From assembly GCF_025660475.1 (NCBI RefSeq), contig NZ_JAOUSF010000003.1:248001-312000 (forward strand): 64,000 bases of DNA, written 5' to 3'. Under the pieces are notes generated by a model. The model worked only from the letters and a program-made list of their open reading frames with translations, was not told where the DNA came from and made no database searches. The position numbers and the translations under genes were made by a program. Below, piece by piece: positions 44,666 through 54,873 of the stretch. Origin of the DNA: Perspicuibacillus lycopersici. GTDB taxonomy: Bacteria > Bacillota > Bacilli > Bacillales > Caldibacillaceae. Numbering within the stretch: position 1 is the first letter of the stretch; every line of letters begins with the position of its first letter.

Positions 44666-44868
44666 TTCGAATACCGCTCTCCTTTATCACATTATCTTTT
44701 CATAAGTTTACCTGTTCACACGGAAAATGTCATGTTATCCGTATAGGAATGCAGAAAATTGCCAATAGCAATTATATAATCAAATTGTTTATCATGAGCA
44801 ACTTTTTTCTCTACCACTGCCGCTACTGCTATACTAGTGGGGAATGATATTTACCGAGGAGGATGGAA

Positions 44869-45891
44869 ATGACAATAAAGCTATTTGAACCATATACGAT
44901 TAAAAATGTCACGTTACCGAACCGAATTGTGATGAGCCCTATGTGTATGTATTCATCCAATAACGAGGATGGCAAAGTACTTAATTGGCATCGTACCCAT
45001 TATGCGAGTCGCGCGGTTGGTCAAGTAGGATTAATCATGGTAGAGGCCACTGCCGTTACAGCACAAGGAAGAATTACCACAAAGGATTTAGGTATTTGGG
45101 ATGATCAACATATTGAGGGATTAACAGAACTTGTTCAGCTGATGAAAGAGCATGGATCAAAAACTGGTATTCAGCTCGCACATGCAGGAAGAAAAGCAGA
45201 CTTGCCAAGCGATATTGTTGCTCCTAGCCCAATCGCTTTTAGTGACCGCTATCAAACACCAAAAGAATTAACAAAATCGGAAATACAAGAAATTGTCGAT
45301 GCCTTTCAAAAGGCTGCTAGTCGAGCGAAAGCAGCAGGCTTTGATGTCATTGAGCTACATGGTGCACACGGCTACCTATTGAACCAATTTTTATCTCCAT
45401 TAACGAATAAACGTAGTGATGAATATGGTGGAAGTTTAGAAAATCGTTATCGTATCATTCGTGAAGTAGTTGATGCAGTGAAATCCGTTTGGGATGGCCC
45501 ATTATTTGTTCGAATTTCCGCTGCTGAATATCACGAGGATGGTTCTAAATTGGATGATTTTATTACTATTGCAGGCTGGCTAAAGGAACAAGGGGTAGAT
45601 TTCATTGATGTAAGCACTGGCGGCGTCGTTCCAAATGTGAAGGTGCCAGTATATCCTGGATATCAAGTGAAATTAGCAGAAAAGATTCGCGAAAATGCTG
45701 CTATTCCGGTAGGTGCTGTTGGACTCATTACTTCCCCAGTTCAAGCGGAGGAAATTTTACAAAACGAACGAGCAGATTTAGTTTTTATTGCACGTGAGCT
45801 TTTAAGAAATCCTTATTGGCCATATCAGGCAGCCAAAACTTTAGGGCATTCCTTAAAAGCTCCCGTTCCATACGAGCGTGGTTGGCTATAA
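44869..45891 (+). CDS. namA: NADPH dehydrogenase NamA (old yellow enzyme family)
   Basis: A 340-residue FMN flavoprotein (B. subtilis YqjM 338) that reduces alpha,beta-unsaturated carbonyls and nitro compounds with NADPH, linked to oxidative stress. The YqjM-type active site SPMCMYSSN supplies the redox-tuning cysteine (Cys26) and tyrosine; [19 protein letters not shown] carries the two histidines that bind substrate, and NKRSDEYGG follows. ATG 44869 sits six bases behind GAGGAGG; an ATG six bases earlier overlaps that site. Confidence 0.95.
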   Translation: MTIKLFEPYTIKNVTLPNRIVMSPMCMYSSNNEDGKVLNWHRTHYASRAVGQVGLIMVEATAVTAQGRITTKDLGIWDDQHIEGLTELVQLMKEHGSKTGIQLAHAGRKADLPSDIVAPSPIAFSDRYQTPKELTKSEIQEIVDAFQKAASRAKAAGFDVIELHGAHGYLLNQFLSPLTNKRSDEYGGSLENRYRIIREVVDAVKSVWDGPLFVRISAAEYHEDGSKLDDFITIAGWLKEQGVDFIDVSTGGVVPNVKVPVYPGYQVKLAEKIRENAAIPVGAVGLITSPVQAEEILQNERADLVFIARELLRNPYWPYQAAKTLGHSLKAPVPYERGWL

Positions 45892-45898
45892 TTGGCAC

Positions 45899-45938
45899 AC
45901 AAAAAGAGTAGATAGCTTTCATCTACTCTTTTTGTTTT
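45899..45938. terminator. Bidirectional terminator between namA and rnz
   Basis: AAAAAGAGTAGAT and ATCTACTCTTTTT form a 13-base stem around AGCTTTC between convergent genes. Confidence 0.92.
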
Positions 45939-45940
45939 AG

Positions 45941-46861
45941 TTACTTCATTTTTACTTCAATTTTTTTAAAGTCCTCTGAAATGATTGTATTCGGGAAAAT
46001 TTCCTGTGCTTCTCTTTCCAGCATTGGCCAATCTCTTTTTTCAAATCGAGAACTTATATGGGTAATACATAATTGTGCAACATTCGCTTCTTTTGCAATT
46101 GTCGCAGCCTGGTGAGTGGTAGAATGGAAATAATCATTTGCCATTTTATCTGCACTCTTATCAAATGTTGCTTCGTGAATAAGTAAATCCGCATCTTTCG
46201 CTAATGCTAAACCATTCGAACATGGCCGTGTATCGCCTAATATTGTAACCGTTCGTCCCTTTTTCGCTGGACCAACATAGTCCTTTCCAGAAATAACTTG
46301 CCCATTTTCTAATGTGATTTCTTCTCCATTTTTTATTTGCTGAAAAATGGGGCCGGGCTTTATTCCAATAGCTAATAATTCATCCACTAATAGTGCTCCA
46401 GGCTTGTCCTTTTCCATGATTCGGAAACCAAACGATGGAAGCACATGCTCCAATAATTTTATTTCAATTTGAAATTGTTCATCCTCCAGTATTTGCCCGT
46501 CTTCTATCTCTTCAATGATTAATTCATATTTTAAATGGGTTTGACTAATTGCAAGACTTGTTTCAATGTATTCACGAATTCCCTTTGGTCCATAAACCGT
46601 TAAAGGCTCAATCCCACCTAAAAAGGAACGACTGCCTAAAAAGCCAGGTAGGCCAAATATATGGTCCCCATGCAAATGGGTAATAAAAATTTTCGAGACT
46701 TTTCTCGGTTTTACAGAAGTATGTAGTATTTGATGCTGGGTTGCTTCGCCACAATCAAATAACCAGATAGAGCCATCCTCAAGATGCTTTAATGCAATAG
46801 ATGTTACATTCCGATATTTTGCAGGCATACCTGCACCTGTTCCTAAAAACAATATTTCCAA
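45941..46861 (-). CDS. rnz: Ribonuclease Z
   Basis: A 306-residue metallo-beta-lactamase endonuclease that matures the 3' end of tRNAs lacking an encoded CCA, such as the tRNA-Ser in this window. Motifs are [27 protein letters not shown], the zinc motif [25 protein letters not shown] and HSTTHQAA. The frame runs up to 46963, but the TTG at 46859-46861 behind TTGGAGG gives the family N-terminus and length (B. subtilis 307). Confidence 0.95.
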   Translation of the reverse strand: MEILFLGTGAGMPAKYRNVTSIALKHLEDGSIWLFDCGEATQHQILHTSVKPRKVSKIFITHLHGDHIFGLPGFLGSRSFLGGIEPLTVYGPKGIREYIETSLAISQTHLKYELIIEEIEDGQILEDEQFQIEIKLLEHVLPSFGFRIMEKDKPGALLVDELLAIGIKPGPIFQQIKNGEEITLENGQVISGKDYVGPAKKGRTVTILGDTRPCSNGLALAKDADLLIHEATFDKSADKMANDYFHSTTHQAATIAKEANVAQLCITHISSRFEKRDWPMLEREAQEIFPNTIISEDFKKIEVKMK

Positions 46862-47167
46862 AATGGATTCCTCCAATAAACTAACAAAATGAAAGCAATT
46901 AATAGTAATTATCTCTATTATCTTTTTTTCGTACATGAAATACAATACTTTCACCGAAAACAAAGTAGATCGACTCTTTCACGAAGGAAATTTGAGTCTT
47001 TTTTATTTCATCTTTTTATATTTTTCATTATACTATGTATTAGCATATTGTTAAATTACACACAATAGATACGATACCGTTTACAATTTGCCATTTCAAA
47101 ATTATATAGCTAAAATTTAACTATAGCGATTAGCTATTAGGACTACATAATAAAGTGAGGGTATAAA
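46862..47167. other. Divergent control region between rnz and zwf
   Basis: It holds the rnz ribosome site and, presumably, both promoters. A hairpin GACTC..GAGTC with a following T7 (46972-47005) on the plus strand looks like a short terminator with no visible gene in front. A possible zwf promoter is TTGTTA, 16 bases, TACGAT (about 47049-47077). No reading frame is supported. Confidence 0.5.
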
Positions 47168-48670
47168 GTGAAACATACAGAAGCTCCAGCATCATTGATA
47201 TTACTTTTTGGCGCAACAGGTGATTTAGCAAAAAGAAAATTATATCCATCCATATATAATCTTTACAAAAAAGGATTATTATCTGATAGATTTGCCGTAG
47301 TCGGTGTTGCAAGACGATTAAAGGATGACGACGATTTTCGAAATTGGGTAAAGGAATCAATAGATACCTTTGGAAATAGTTCAGAGGATTTAACCGAGTT
47401 TATTTCCCATTTTTATTATCAATCACATGATGTTACAGATTCCGAATCTTATCGGGAATTAAAAAATCTTGTCGATTGTCTCGATACTACCTATCATTTA
47501 GACGGTAATCGCATCTTTTATTTAGCAATGTCTCCTGAGTTTTTCGGTACAGTTGCCGAGCATTTAAAAGAAGATGGACTAACCGATACAAAAGGGTTCA
47601 AACGATTAGTTATTGAAAAACCATTTGGTCATGATTTACCATCTGCGATCAATTTAAATAAACGAATTCGTTCCGCTTTTAAAGAAAATGAAGTATACCG
47701 GATTGACCATTATTTAGGAAAAGAAATGGTCCAAAACATAGAGGTTATTCGTTTTTCCAATGCAATCTTTGAACCACTTTGGAATAATCGTTACATCTCT
47801 AATATTCAAATCACCTCCAGTGAAACGCTAGGCGTTGAGGAACGGGCTAGATATTATGATAAAAACGGTGCACTACGCGATATGCTCCAAAACCATATGA
47901 TGCAAATCGTATCCTTATTAGCGATGGAACCACCGATTAAGCTGACAACGGATGAAATTCGCAGCGAAAAGGTACGGGTGCTTCGTGCATTACGACCATT
48001 TAAAAACGAAGAAATTGATCAATATTTCGTTCGTGGTCAATATGGAGAAGGTACGATAAATAACGAAACCGTTCCTGCTTACCGGAACGAACCGAATGTA
48101 GACCCTGAATCCAACACGGAAACATATGTTGCCGGTAAATTCATGATTGATAATTTCCGTTGGGCTGGAGTCCCATTCTATATCCGTACAGGAAAACGAA
48201 TGGATAAAAAGTCTACAAAAATTGTCGTACAATTCAAGGATATTCCAATGAATTTGTACTATAAAAACGGATCATCCTTGAATCCGAATTTACTTGTTAT
48301 TCACATCCAACCAGAAGAAGGAATTACCCTTCATTTAAATGTGAAGAAGACTGGACAAGGTATGGAAACGAATCCTGTAAAGTTAAACTTCTCGAATAAG
48401 AGCATTGATGGAATGAACACACCAGAAGCGTACGAAAAACTTTTATTTGACTGCTTACGTGGGGATGCAACAAACTTTACACATTGGGATGAAGTAGCAT
48501 TATCTTGGCGATTTGTAGATCAAATTTCCGAAGTATGGGCAAACCAAAAAGCTCCATTCCCTAATTATGCGGCAGGCACTATGGGACCAAAGGCAGCAGA
48601 TGAATTACTCGAAAAAGACGGCTTCTTCTGGTGGCCGGTTGCTGATTTAGATGTCGATGAAAATTGCTAA
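47168..48670 (+). CDS. zwf: Glucose-6-phosphate 1-dehydrogenase
   Basis: A 500-residue NADP-dependent enzyme opening the pentose phosphate pathway. The cofactor motif LLFGATGDLAKRKLYPS is at about residues 12-28, EKPFGHD near 151, and the substrate and catalytic motif RIDHYLGKE near 178. Start is GTG (47168-47170) with GTGAGGG upstream. In B. subtilis the 6-phosphogluconate dehydrogenase gene lies beside zwf; here it is not present on either side. Confidence 0.96.
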   Translation: MKHTEAPASLILLFGATGDLAKRKLYPSIYNLYKKGLLSDRFAVVGVARRLKDDDDFRNWVKESIDTFGNSSEDLTEFISHFYYQSHDVTDSESYRELKNLVDCLDTTYHLDGNRIFYLAMSPEFFGTVAEHLKEDGLTDTKGFKRLVIEKPFGHDLPSAINLNKRIRSAFKENEVYRIDHYLGKEMVQNIEVIRFSNAIFEPLWNNRYISNIQITSSETLGVEERARYYDKNGALRDMLQNHMMQIVSLLAMEPPIKLTTDEIRSEKVRVLRALRPFKNEEIDQYFVRGQYGEGTINNETVPAYRNEPNVDPESNTETYVAGKFMIDNFRWAGVPFYIRTGKRMDKKSTKIVVQFKDIPMNLYYKNGSSLNPNLLVIHIQPEEGITLHLNVKKTGQGMETNPVKLNFSNKSIDGMNTPEAYEKLLFDCLRGDATNFTHWDEVALSWRFVDQISEVWANQKAPFPNYAAGTMGPKAADELLEKDGFFWWPVADLDVDENC

Positions 48671-48799
48671 AATCGTGATTAACAAAAGATAAGAACAAAA
48701 TAAATGATATGGAAGGGCACTGATTAAACAGTGTCCTTTCATTGTTCTTCACGACAAACTTTAGGAATAAACTATTAACACGGAAACAATACTATAAAT

Positions 48800-50065
48800 A
48801 TGAAAACACTAACTTTAATCATCTTTACCTTTTTATCATTAACCTTCGCAAATGAGGTTTTTGCTGATGAAATGATTTCCGTACGTTTAAAAAACTATAT
48901 TGGAAATACTTCTAAAATATCATTTCACTTTAGAAGCGATTACTTAACATTGGATCCAACGGTGACATTAAAGGATGGAGTAGATTACACACTTACATTA
49001 AAAAACGGTAAATTATTTCTTCAGTTTGGAAAAACCATTACAGAGGTAGCTGAACCATTTATTTTATATCCAGCCGATTATGATGAAGAACATTTATTAT
49101 TCTTGGAAGACCGACCGTATTTAGGTGCAATCGAATTCCATATAGAAGATGGTAAATATATTCGTCCCATTAATCAATTATTATTAGAAGATTATTTAAT
49201 GGGTGTTGTCCCATTTGAAGTTTATCCGAGTTGGGGTCTTGAGGCATTAAAGGCGCAAACATTGGCTGCCCGTACGTATACCGTTACCCATCAATCTTCC
49301 AATCTTGATGACACCACACATTATCAAGTATATGGAGGGTACAATACATTTGAAAAAACGAAGCAAGCGGTAAAGGAAACGAATGGTGAAATTATTACAT
49401 TTAAAGGGAAGCCGATAAATGCTTATTATTCTGCCAGTAATGGTGGGATGACCGAAAGTAACAGAAATGTTTGGGGTGGTAAACAAAGCTCATATTTCCC
49501 AATAAAACAAGATCCTTATGACCCAGTTATTCTTTGGGATTTTTCATTAAAAAAGACGCAAATCGACTTGGATGAAATAAACTGGAGCAAATCTAATTGG
49601 TGGGAGGAATTACAAGAAAAAGATGTAGAAATCACTTCCACGATGAAAAACTGGCTAAATCAACATGGCTATCCGGGTGACATTAAAATATTGAGTATCC
49701 CTACCTTTGTTATTGCGAAGGATAAAAATGAGGCACAACGTTCATTGGAAGGCTCGATTGAAATCACTTTAATACGGAAAGTGATGGATGATTTCATTTT
49801 TTTCGAAAAGGTTTCATTCCATCATGTACCATTAAAAAAAATCCGCCCGCTGATTGGTGCTTCCTACTTTAAAAGCTATCTCATTAGCTCGTTTGAAAAT
49901 GAGCCTTCTGCATATAATATAAGCGGAAAAGGAAATGGTCACGGTGTAGGAATGAGCCAATGGGGAGCAAATGTAATGGCAGAAGCAGGAAAAACCTATA
50001 AAGAAATTATTGACCATTATTATCCTGGTACAGAAGTAAAATTGATTAATCAAATCGATAATTAG
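48800..50065 (+). CDS. Secreted SpoIID/LytB domain protein
   Basis: A 421-residue protein with a signal peptide (about residues 1-22, ending FADE) and a SpoIID/LytB domain at about 120-410. Family motifs are LEDYLMGVVPFEVYPSWGLEALKAQTLAARTY, YYSASNGGMTES and GNGHGVGMSQWGA. SpoIID itself is a lytic transglycosylase acting on denuded glycan strands in engulfment. This protein is longer and lacks the N-terminal layout of SpoIID, so it is more likely a paralogue working on spore or cell-wall peptidoglycan. No strong ribosome site precedes the ATG. It lies where gnd is found in B. subtilis. Confidence 0.85.
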   Translation: MKTLTLIIFTFLSLTFANEVFADEMISVRLKNYIGNTSKISFHFRSDYLTLDPTVTLKDGVDYTLTLKNGKLFLQFGKTITEVAEPFILYPADYDEEHLLFLEDRPYLGAIEFHIEDGKYIRPINQLLLEDYLMGVVPFEVYPSWGLEALKAQTLAARTYTVTHQSSNLDDTTHYQVYGGYNTFEKTKQAVKETNGEIITFKGKPINAYYSASNGGMTESNRNVWGGKQSSYFPIKQDPYDPVILWDFSLKKTQIDLDEINWSKSNWWEELQEKDVEITSTMKNWLNQHGYPGDIKILSIPTFVIAKDKNEAQRSLEGSIEITLIRKVMDDFIFFEKVSFHHVPLKKIRPLIGASYFKSYLISSFENEPSAYNISGKGNGHGVGMSQWGANVMAEAGKTYKEIIDHYYPGTEVKLINQIDN

Positions 50066-50069
50066 ACCA

Positions 50070-50127
50070 AAAAGCAATCCCCCGAAATTTGCTAGTAATA
50101 ACTAACGAATCCGGGGGATTTACTTTT
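50070..50127. terminator. Bidirectional terminator between the SpoIID-like gene and dinB
   Basis: AATCCCCCG and CGGGGGATT form a GC-rich stem around a long, partly self-paired loop, followed by TACTTTT. Confidence 0.85.
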
Positions 50128-51375
50128 CTACTCGTCCTCACGTCTTAAAAAATCTTTATTGAATCCTGTATCGGTCTGACCCTCTTTATGATAATTATTC
50201 CAGCCTTTTACAATGATATCTTTACCAAATTTATCTCGCAGCTTCTCCATTGTTTTAATCAACGGCTCCTCTTTTGCGTCCTTTTCATATGTAAAAATAT
50301 CGAGTTGCTTGAAAGCATGGTCCTGTTCCACTAAATCATTACCAGTAACTCCGAGTAATCGGACTGGATTACCATTCCAATGCTTAATAAATAATCGTTT
50401 TGCCTGTTCGTATATATCCTTTTCTGTTTGCATAGGATTCGCTAGCTTTTCGCTTCTTGAATAGGTAGAACGATCCTTATAACGAATTGTTATTGCTAAA
50501 TTAGTAGCATAAACGTTCTTATTTTTTAGCCGTGCCGATACCGTTTTGGACAAAGAGAGCAATGTTTCGAGCAAATCTTGCTGAATGGTAGTATCCTTTG
50601 GCAATGTAGTAGAATTACCAATACTTTTATAATCATGAATAGATTCAGGGTCGACCGGACGCGTATCGATTCCATTGGCACGTTCCTTTAAACGGATTCC
50701 ATTAATACCAAGTAAGCTTTTTAATTGTAATTCATTAGTACTTGCTAAATCACCGATAGTTACTACACCAATGGTTTGTAGCTTTTCGGCTGTCTTTTTA
50801 CCGACTCCATGCATTTCATGCACAGGCATCGGCCAGAGAATTGTTGGGATTTCTCTTTTTCTTAAAATGGTAATCCCTAAAGGCTTCTTCATATCACTAG
50901 CCATTTTTGCTAAAAATTTATTTGGTGCGATACCAATACTGCATGGAAGATCCAGTTCTCGGAGTAGCTGTTCTTGAATCATATTCGCAATATGTAAAGG
51001 ATGCTCGGACAATGCATGTGTCATATCCATATAACCTTCATCAATGGATACAGGTTCTACTAAATCGGTATATCCACGAAGTAATTGAAACATCGCTTTC
51101 GAGGCTTTTCTGTATAATTCGAAATTTGGTTGTTTAACGATGAGGTGTGGACATAATTTTTTCGCCTGCCATACGGGCATTGTCGTTTTCACACCAAATT
51201 CCCTAGCCTCATAGCTGCACGTAACTATGATACCTCTGCGTTCCTCCACATTACCAGCAATGGCAACAGGTTTCCCCTTTAGTGTCGCATCACTTGCCAT
51301 CTCAACTGATGCATAGAAGCTATTCATATCCACATGAAAAATAATTTTGGCTTTATTTGATAAATTTCCATCCAT
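50128..51375 (-). CDS. dinB: DNA polymerase IV (DinB/YqjH, PolY1)
   Basis: A 415-residue Y-family translesion polymerase (B. subtilis YqjH 414). Catalytic motifs HVDMNSFYASVE (residue about 14) and SIDEGYMDMT (about 110), with SIGIAPNKFLAKMASDMKKP and the helix-hairpin-helix MHGVGKKTAEKLQTIGV. The C-terminus lacks an obvious QL(S/D)LF beta-clamp peptide; FKQLDIFTYEK may fill that role. I see no LexA box upstream, in contrast to polYB. Confidence 0.95.
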   Translation of the reverse strand: MDGNLSNKAKIIFHVDMNSFYASVEMASDATLKGKPVAIAGNVEERRGIIVTCSYEAREFGVKTTMPVWQAKKLCPHLIVKQPNFELYRKASKAMFQLLRGYTDLVEPVSIDEGYMDMTHALSEHPLHIANMIQEQLLRELDLPCSIGIAPNKFLAKMASDMKKPLGITILRKREIPTILWPMPVHEMHGVGKKTAEKLQTIGVVTIGDLASTNELQLKSLLGINGIRLKERANGIDTRPVDPESIHDYKSIGNSTTLPKDTTIQQDLLETLLSLSKTVSARLKNKNVYATNLAITIRYKDRSTYSRSEKLANPMQTEKDIYEQAKRLFIKHWNGNPVRLLGVTGNDLVEQDHAFKQLDIFTYEKDAKEEPLIKTMEKLRDKFGKDIIVKGWNNYHKEGQTDTGFNKDFLRREDE

Positions 51376-51423
51376 GACTAGAGCCCCTATTGAAATATTA
51401 CGAAACGATTTAACCTACATTGA

Positions 51424-51906
51424 TTACTTGCACTCTATTACAGATTGCTTTTCCTTCATAAATGAAAGAATCGTAGCAAAGTCTTTTGCATAATGAATAA
51501 ATTTTACTGGATCGACAATTGGTATTAGCTGATTTTCTATCATTGCAATTGCTGAGAAAATCGACTTTGAAGTATTGGTTACAAATTTCACTTGCTGTAA
51601 CTGTCCACTGCCTACTTCCTTTATGCCGATTACCTCTGATACAAAAAATGCAAGCTGAATAAGATCTGCTTTAACAACTATACATCGAGCAGTTTCATCC
51701 GTTGTCTCTTTATTCGGATACAAAACGGTTTGAAAATCAATCACTGGTACTTCTTCCGCTCCGCTATTTACAAAACCTTTTACATAAACAGGTAAATCAT
51801 ATTCATCGGTCGTTTTCTCTGACTTTTCAATGGAGACAATATTCTCAATCAACACTCCATACATTTCTGATCCGCTTCGAAAAACGACGATATTAGATGC
51901 ATTCAA
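51424..51906 (-). CDS. Stand-alone CheW-like domain protein
   Basis: A 160-residue single CheW domain: NIVVFRSGSEMYGVLIENIVSIEKSE at the N-terminus, YVKGFVNSGAEEVPVIDFQTVLY, a long AFFVSEVIGIKEV strand and NQLIPIVDPVKFI near the end. CheW proteins couple chemoreceptors to CheA, but no chemotaxis gene is nearby and the domain lacks an obvious receiver as in CheV. It may be a paralogue used in another complex. Start is TTG (51904-51906) with GTGAGGTG upstream. It lies between the M20 peptidase and dinB in the same direction. Confidence 0.75.
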   Translation of the reverse strand: MNASNIVVFRSGSEMYGVLIENIVSIEKSEKTTDEYDLPVYVKGFVNSGAEEVPVIDFQTVLYPNKETTDETARCIVVKADLIQLAFFVSEVIGIKEVGSGQLQQVKFVTNTSKSIFSAIAMIENQLIPIVDPVKFIHYAKDFATILSFMKEKQSVIECK

Positions 51907-51953
51907 TAGTTACACCTCACTGCTTCCTTCTAGTGGAATATAGTAGCAAAAAT

Positions 51954-53075
51954 TTATTGATTATTTACCGTCTCTACAATGGCTAAAACCATTTCAGCCA
52001 ATTTATTTAATTCAGCTACAGGAATCCGTTCGTTTGTTGTATGAATTTCCTCGTACCCTACGCCTAATACAACGGTCGGAATTCCAAATCCAGCGATAAC
52101 GTTCCCATCACTACCACCACCACTTTGAATTAAATTACTCTCCCGACCAATTTTTTTCGCTGCTAATTCAGCGATTTGTACTACTTGATCGTTGCTACTA
52201 AATTTAAAGGATGGATACATTACTTGCACATCGATTTCCGCACGACCACCCATAGCAGTCGCAGTTTCTTCGAATGCCACTTTCATTTTTTGTACTTGTT
52301 GATCTAATTTTTCTTGTACTAATGAACGTGCCTCTGCTAAAATGTCCACACGGTCACAGACAATGTTCGTTGCTTGACCACCTTCAAAACGACCGATATT
52401 AGCGGTTGTTTCTTCATCAATTCGCCCTAGCGGCATTTTAGAAATCGATTTTGCTGCAATTGTAATCGCAGAAATTCCTTTTTCCGGTGCAACGCCAGCA
52501 TGTGCACTTTTTCCGTATATAGTTGCTTTAATTTTCGCTTGTGTTGGTGCTGCAACGACAATAGTACCTACAGGACCATCGCTATCTAATGCATACCCGT
52601 ATTTTGCTTTAATTAAAGAAGGATCTAATGCTTTTGCTCCCATTAATCCAGATTCCTCACCAACAGTAATAACAAATTGGATATCGCCATGCGCAATATT
52701 CGTTTCTTTTATTACTTGAATTGCTTCGAATATTGCTGCAAGTCCGGCCTTATCATCCGCCCCTAAAATTGTCGTACCATCACTTACAACATAGCCATCT
52801 TTTATCGATGGTTTTATGCCTTTTCCTGGCACAACGGTATCCATATGGGAAGTAAAATAAATCGTATCGGCATTTGGATTATTTCCTTTTAATGTACAAA
52901 TTAAATTGCCCGCACCATGTCCAGTTTGAGCTATCGTATCATCCTCGAAAACATCTAAACCAAGATCAGAAAATTTTTGCTTCAATACTTTCGAAATTTG
53001 AGCTTCATTTTTTGTTTCTGAGTCAATTTGAACAAGCTCTAAAAATGTATTTAACAATCTATTATTATTTATCAT
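51954..53075 (-). CDS. yqjE: M20 family peptidase (PepT-like, YqjE)
   Basis: A 373-residue zinc peptidase of the tripeptidase-T-like group (B. subtilis YqjE 371). Metal and catalytic residues appear in FTSHMDTVVPG, GADDKAGLAA, TVGEESGLMGA, the dimerisation lid GKSAHAGVAPEKG, and SDGNVI near the C-terminus. The frame could start at 53132 with a hydrophobic lead, but ATG 53073-53075 follows AGGAGGG and matches the family N-terminus (INNNRLLNTFLELVQIDSE). Confidence 0.93.
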   Translation of the reverse strand: MINNNRLLNTFLELVQIDSETKNEAQISKVLKQKFSDLGLDVFEDDTIAQTGHGAGNLICTLKGNNPNADTIYFTSHMDTVVPGKGIKPSIKDGYVVSDGTTILGADDKAGLAAIFEAIQVIKETNIAHGDIQFVITVGEESGLMGAKALDPSLIKAKYGYALDSDGPVGTIVVAAPTQAKIKATIYGKSAHAGVAPEKGISAITIAAKSISKMPLGRIDEETTANIGRFEGGQATNIVCDRVDILAEARSLVQEKLDQQVQKMKVAFEETATAMGGRAEIDVQVMYPSFKFSSNDQVVQIAELAAKKIGRESNLIQSGGGSDGNVIAGFGIPTVVLGVGYEEIHTTNERIPVAELNKLAEMVLAIVETVNNQ

Positions 53076-53200
53076 ATATAACCCTCCTATTAATAGTAAC
53101 AAACTAAGTATACCGCTTTTTTCCATATCCATTCAAATTTTTCTCTTGGTTTCGATTATTTTCCCGACATATGTTTTGCTTACGAAAAAATTTCAATTGC

Positions 53201-53235
53201 AAAAAAAGCGCTAATCTTTTTATGATCAGCACTTT
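53201..53235 (-). terminator. Terminator after the carboxylase beta gene
   Basis: AAGTGCTGATC and GATTAGCGCTT pair with wobbles on the minus strand, followed by TTTTTTTG. Confidence 0.8.
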
Positions 53236-53256
53236 GTAATCGCTTACCAATTTACT

Positions 53257-54819
53257 TTATAAAGGTATATTGCCATGCTTTTTCTTCGGCCTTGTTTCTT
53301 GTTTTGTTTTTAGCATATCTAAACATTGAATCAATTTCATTCTTGTCTCCCGCGGATCGATCACATCGTCAACCATTCCCATTTTTGCAGCAACATATGG
53401 ATTGGCAAATTTTTCGCGATATTCTACGATTTTTTGTTCGCGAGTTATTTCTGGATTGTTACTTTGCTGAATTTCCTTTGCATATATAATATTCGCCGCT
53501 CCTTGAGGTCCCATGACGGCAATTTCAGCATTTGGCCAGGCAAACACAAAGTCTGCCCCAATTGCTTTACTGTTTAATGCAACATAAGCACCACCATAAG
53601 CCTTCCTTGTAATAACGGTCATTTTCGGAACGGTTGCTTCAGAATAGGCATACAATATTTTTGCTCCATGACGAATGATGCCCCCATGCTCCTGCTTTAC
53701 ACCTGGAAAAAATCCGGTAACGTCTTCAAAGGTAATAATCGGAATATTAAAGGAATCACAAAAGCGGATAAATCTTGCTGCTTTATCAGAGGAATCTATA
53801 TCAAGCCCTCCCGCTAGCCATTTCGGTTGATTACATACTAATCCTACCGTTTCTCCTTTTATTCTTCCAAAGCCAATCACAATATTTTTGGCAAAATCTT
53901 TCTGTATTTCAAAAAAAGTGTTTTGATCTAATACCTCTTCAATAACGTTACGAACATCATAGGTTCGCAGTGGATCATAAGGAATTATCTCCGCTAGCTT
54001 AGGTCGATAATCATCACCCTCCGTTACCTCCTCTTTCGTAGGTGGTCGTTCTTCGTTATTTAATGGTAAATAACTGAGTAATGTACGAACGGTCAGTAGT
54101 GCCTCTTCCTCTGTTGGAACACTGAAATGGGCATTTCCACTAATGCCACTATGGATTCTTGCTCCTCCTAAATTTTCTGAGCTAATCTTTTCTCCTGTTA
54201 CCGTTTCTATTACCTTCGGACCGGTGATAAACATTTGACTAGTCTTTTCCACCATAATTACAAAATCGGTAATTGCAGGGGAATATACTGCTCCGCCTGC
54301 ACAAGGTCCCATTATGACAGAAATTTGTGGAACAACACCAGAATATATTGAATTTCGATAAAAAACATGGCCATATCCATCTAACGAAATAACTCCTTCT
54401 TGAATTCTAGCACCTCCGGAATCATTTAATCCTACAATTGGTACTCCATTTTTCGCTGCCAAATCCATTACATTCGCGATTTTTTTTGCGTGCATTTCTC
54501 CTAATGCACCACCAAACACAGTAAAATCCTGAGAAAATAAATAGATTGGCCGACCATTTATTTTAGCAAATCCGGTAACAACACCATCGCCCGGTCCCTT
54601 TACCCCCATTAGTTCAAGCGAGCGATGTTCCATGAATGGATTTAATTCGACAAAGGAACCGTCATCAACAAGAAGATTGATCCGCTCTCTTGCCGTTAAT
54701 TTTCCTTTATCATGCTGCTTATCAATTTTTTCTTCTCCCCCACCTAGCTCTACCTCTCGGCGCTTATCATACAATTCATGGATTTTATCAAACATATCCG
54801 TCTGTTTTACCCCGCGCAT
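53257..54819 (-). CDS. yqjD: Acyl-CoA carboxylase beta (carboxyltransferase) subunit
   Basis: A 520-residue biotin-dependent carboxyltransferase of the propionyl-CoA carboxylase beta / methylmalonyl-CoA decarboxylase alpha family. The N-terminal GKLTARERI, the acyl-CoA oxyanion region GGARIQEGV, and in the second half DVTGFFPGVKQEHGGIIRHGAK and TRKAYGGAYVA are present. It overlaps no gene but sits just before epimerase (mce) in transcription order mce-yqjD. No biotin carboxylase or biotin carrier gene is in the window, so the partner is elsewhere. With mutAB downstream, propionyl-CoA to methylmalonyl-CoA is the likely reaction. Confidence 0.93.
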   Translation of the reverse strand: MRGVKQTDMFDKIHELYDKRREVELGGGEEKIDKQHDKGKLTARERINLLVDDGSFVELNPFMEHRSLELMGVKGPGDGVVTGFAKINGRPIYLFSQDFTVFGGALGEMHAKKIANVMDLAAKNGVPIVGLNDSGGARIQEGVISLDGYGHVFYRNSIYSGVVPQISVIMGPCAGGAVYSPAITDFVIMVEKTSQMFITGPKVIETVTGEKISSENLGGARIHSGISGNAHFSVPTEEEALLTVRTLLSYLPLNNEERPPTKEEVTEGDDYRPKLAEIIPYDPLRTYDVRNVIEEVLDQNTFFEIQKDFAKNIVIGFGRIKGETVGLVCNQPKWLAGGLDIDSSDKAARFIRFCDSFNIPIITFEDVTGFFPGVKQEHGGIIRHGAKILYAYSEATVPKMTVITRKAYGGAYVALNSKAIGADFVFAWPNAEIAVMGPQGAANIIYAKEIQQSNNPEITREQKIVEYREKFANPYVAAKMGMVDDVIDPRETRMKLIQCLDMLKTKQETRPKKKHGNIPL

Positions 54820-54873
54820 TTATTTCTCCCCTTCCCATCTATTTCCATTTAACATAACTACTATTTCAAATTG

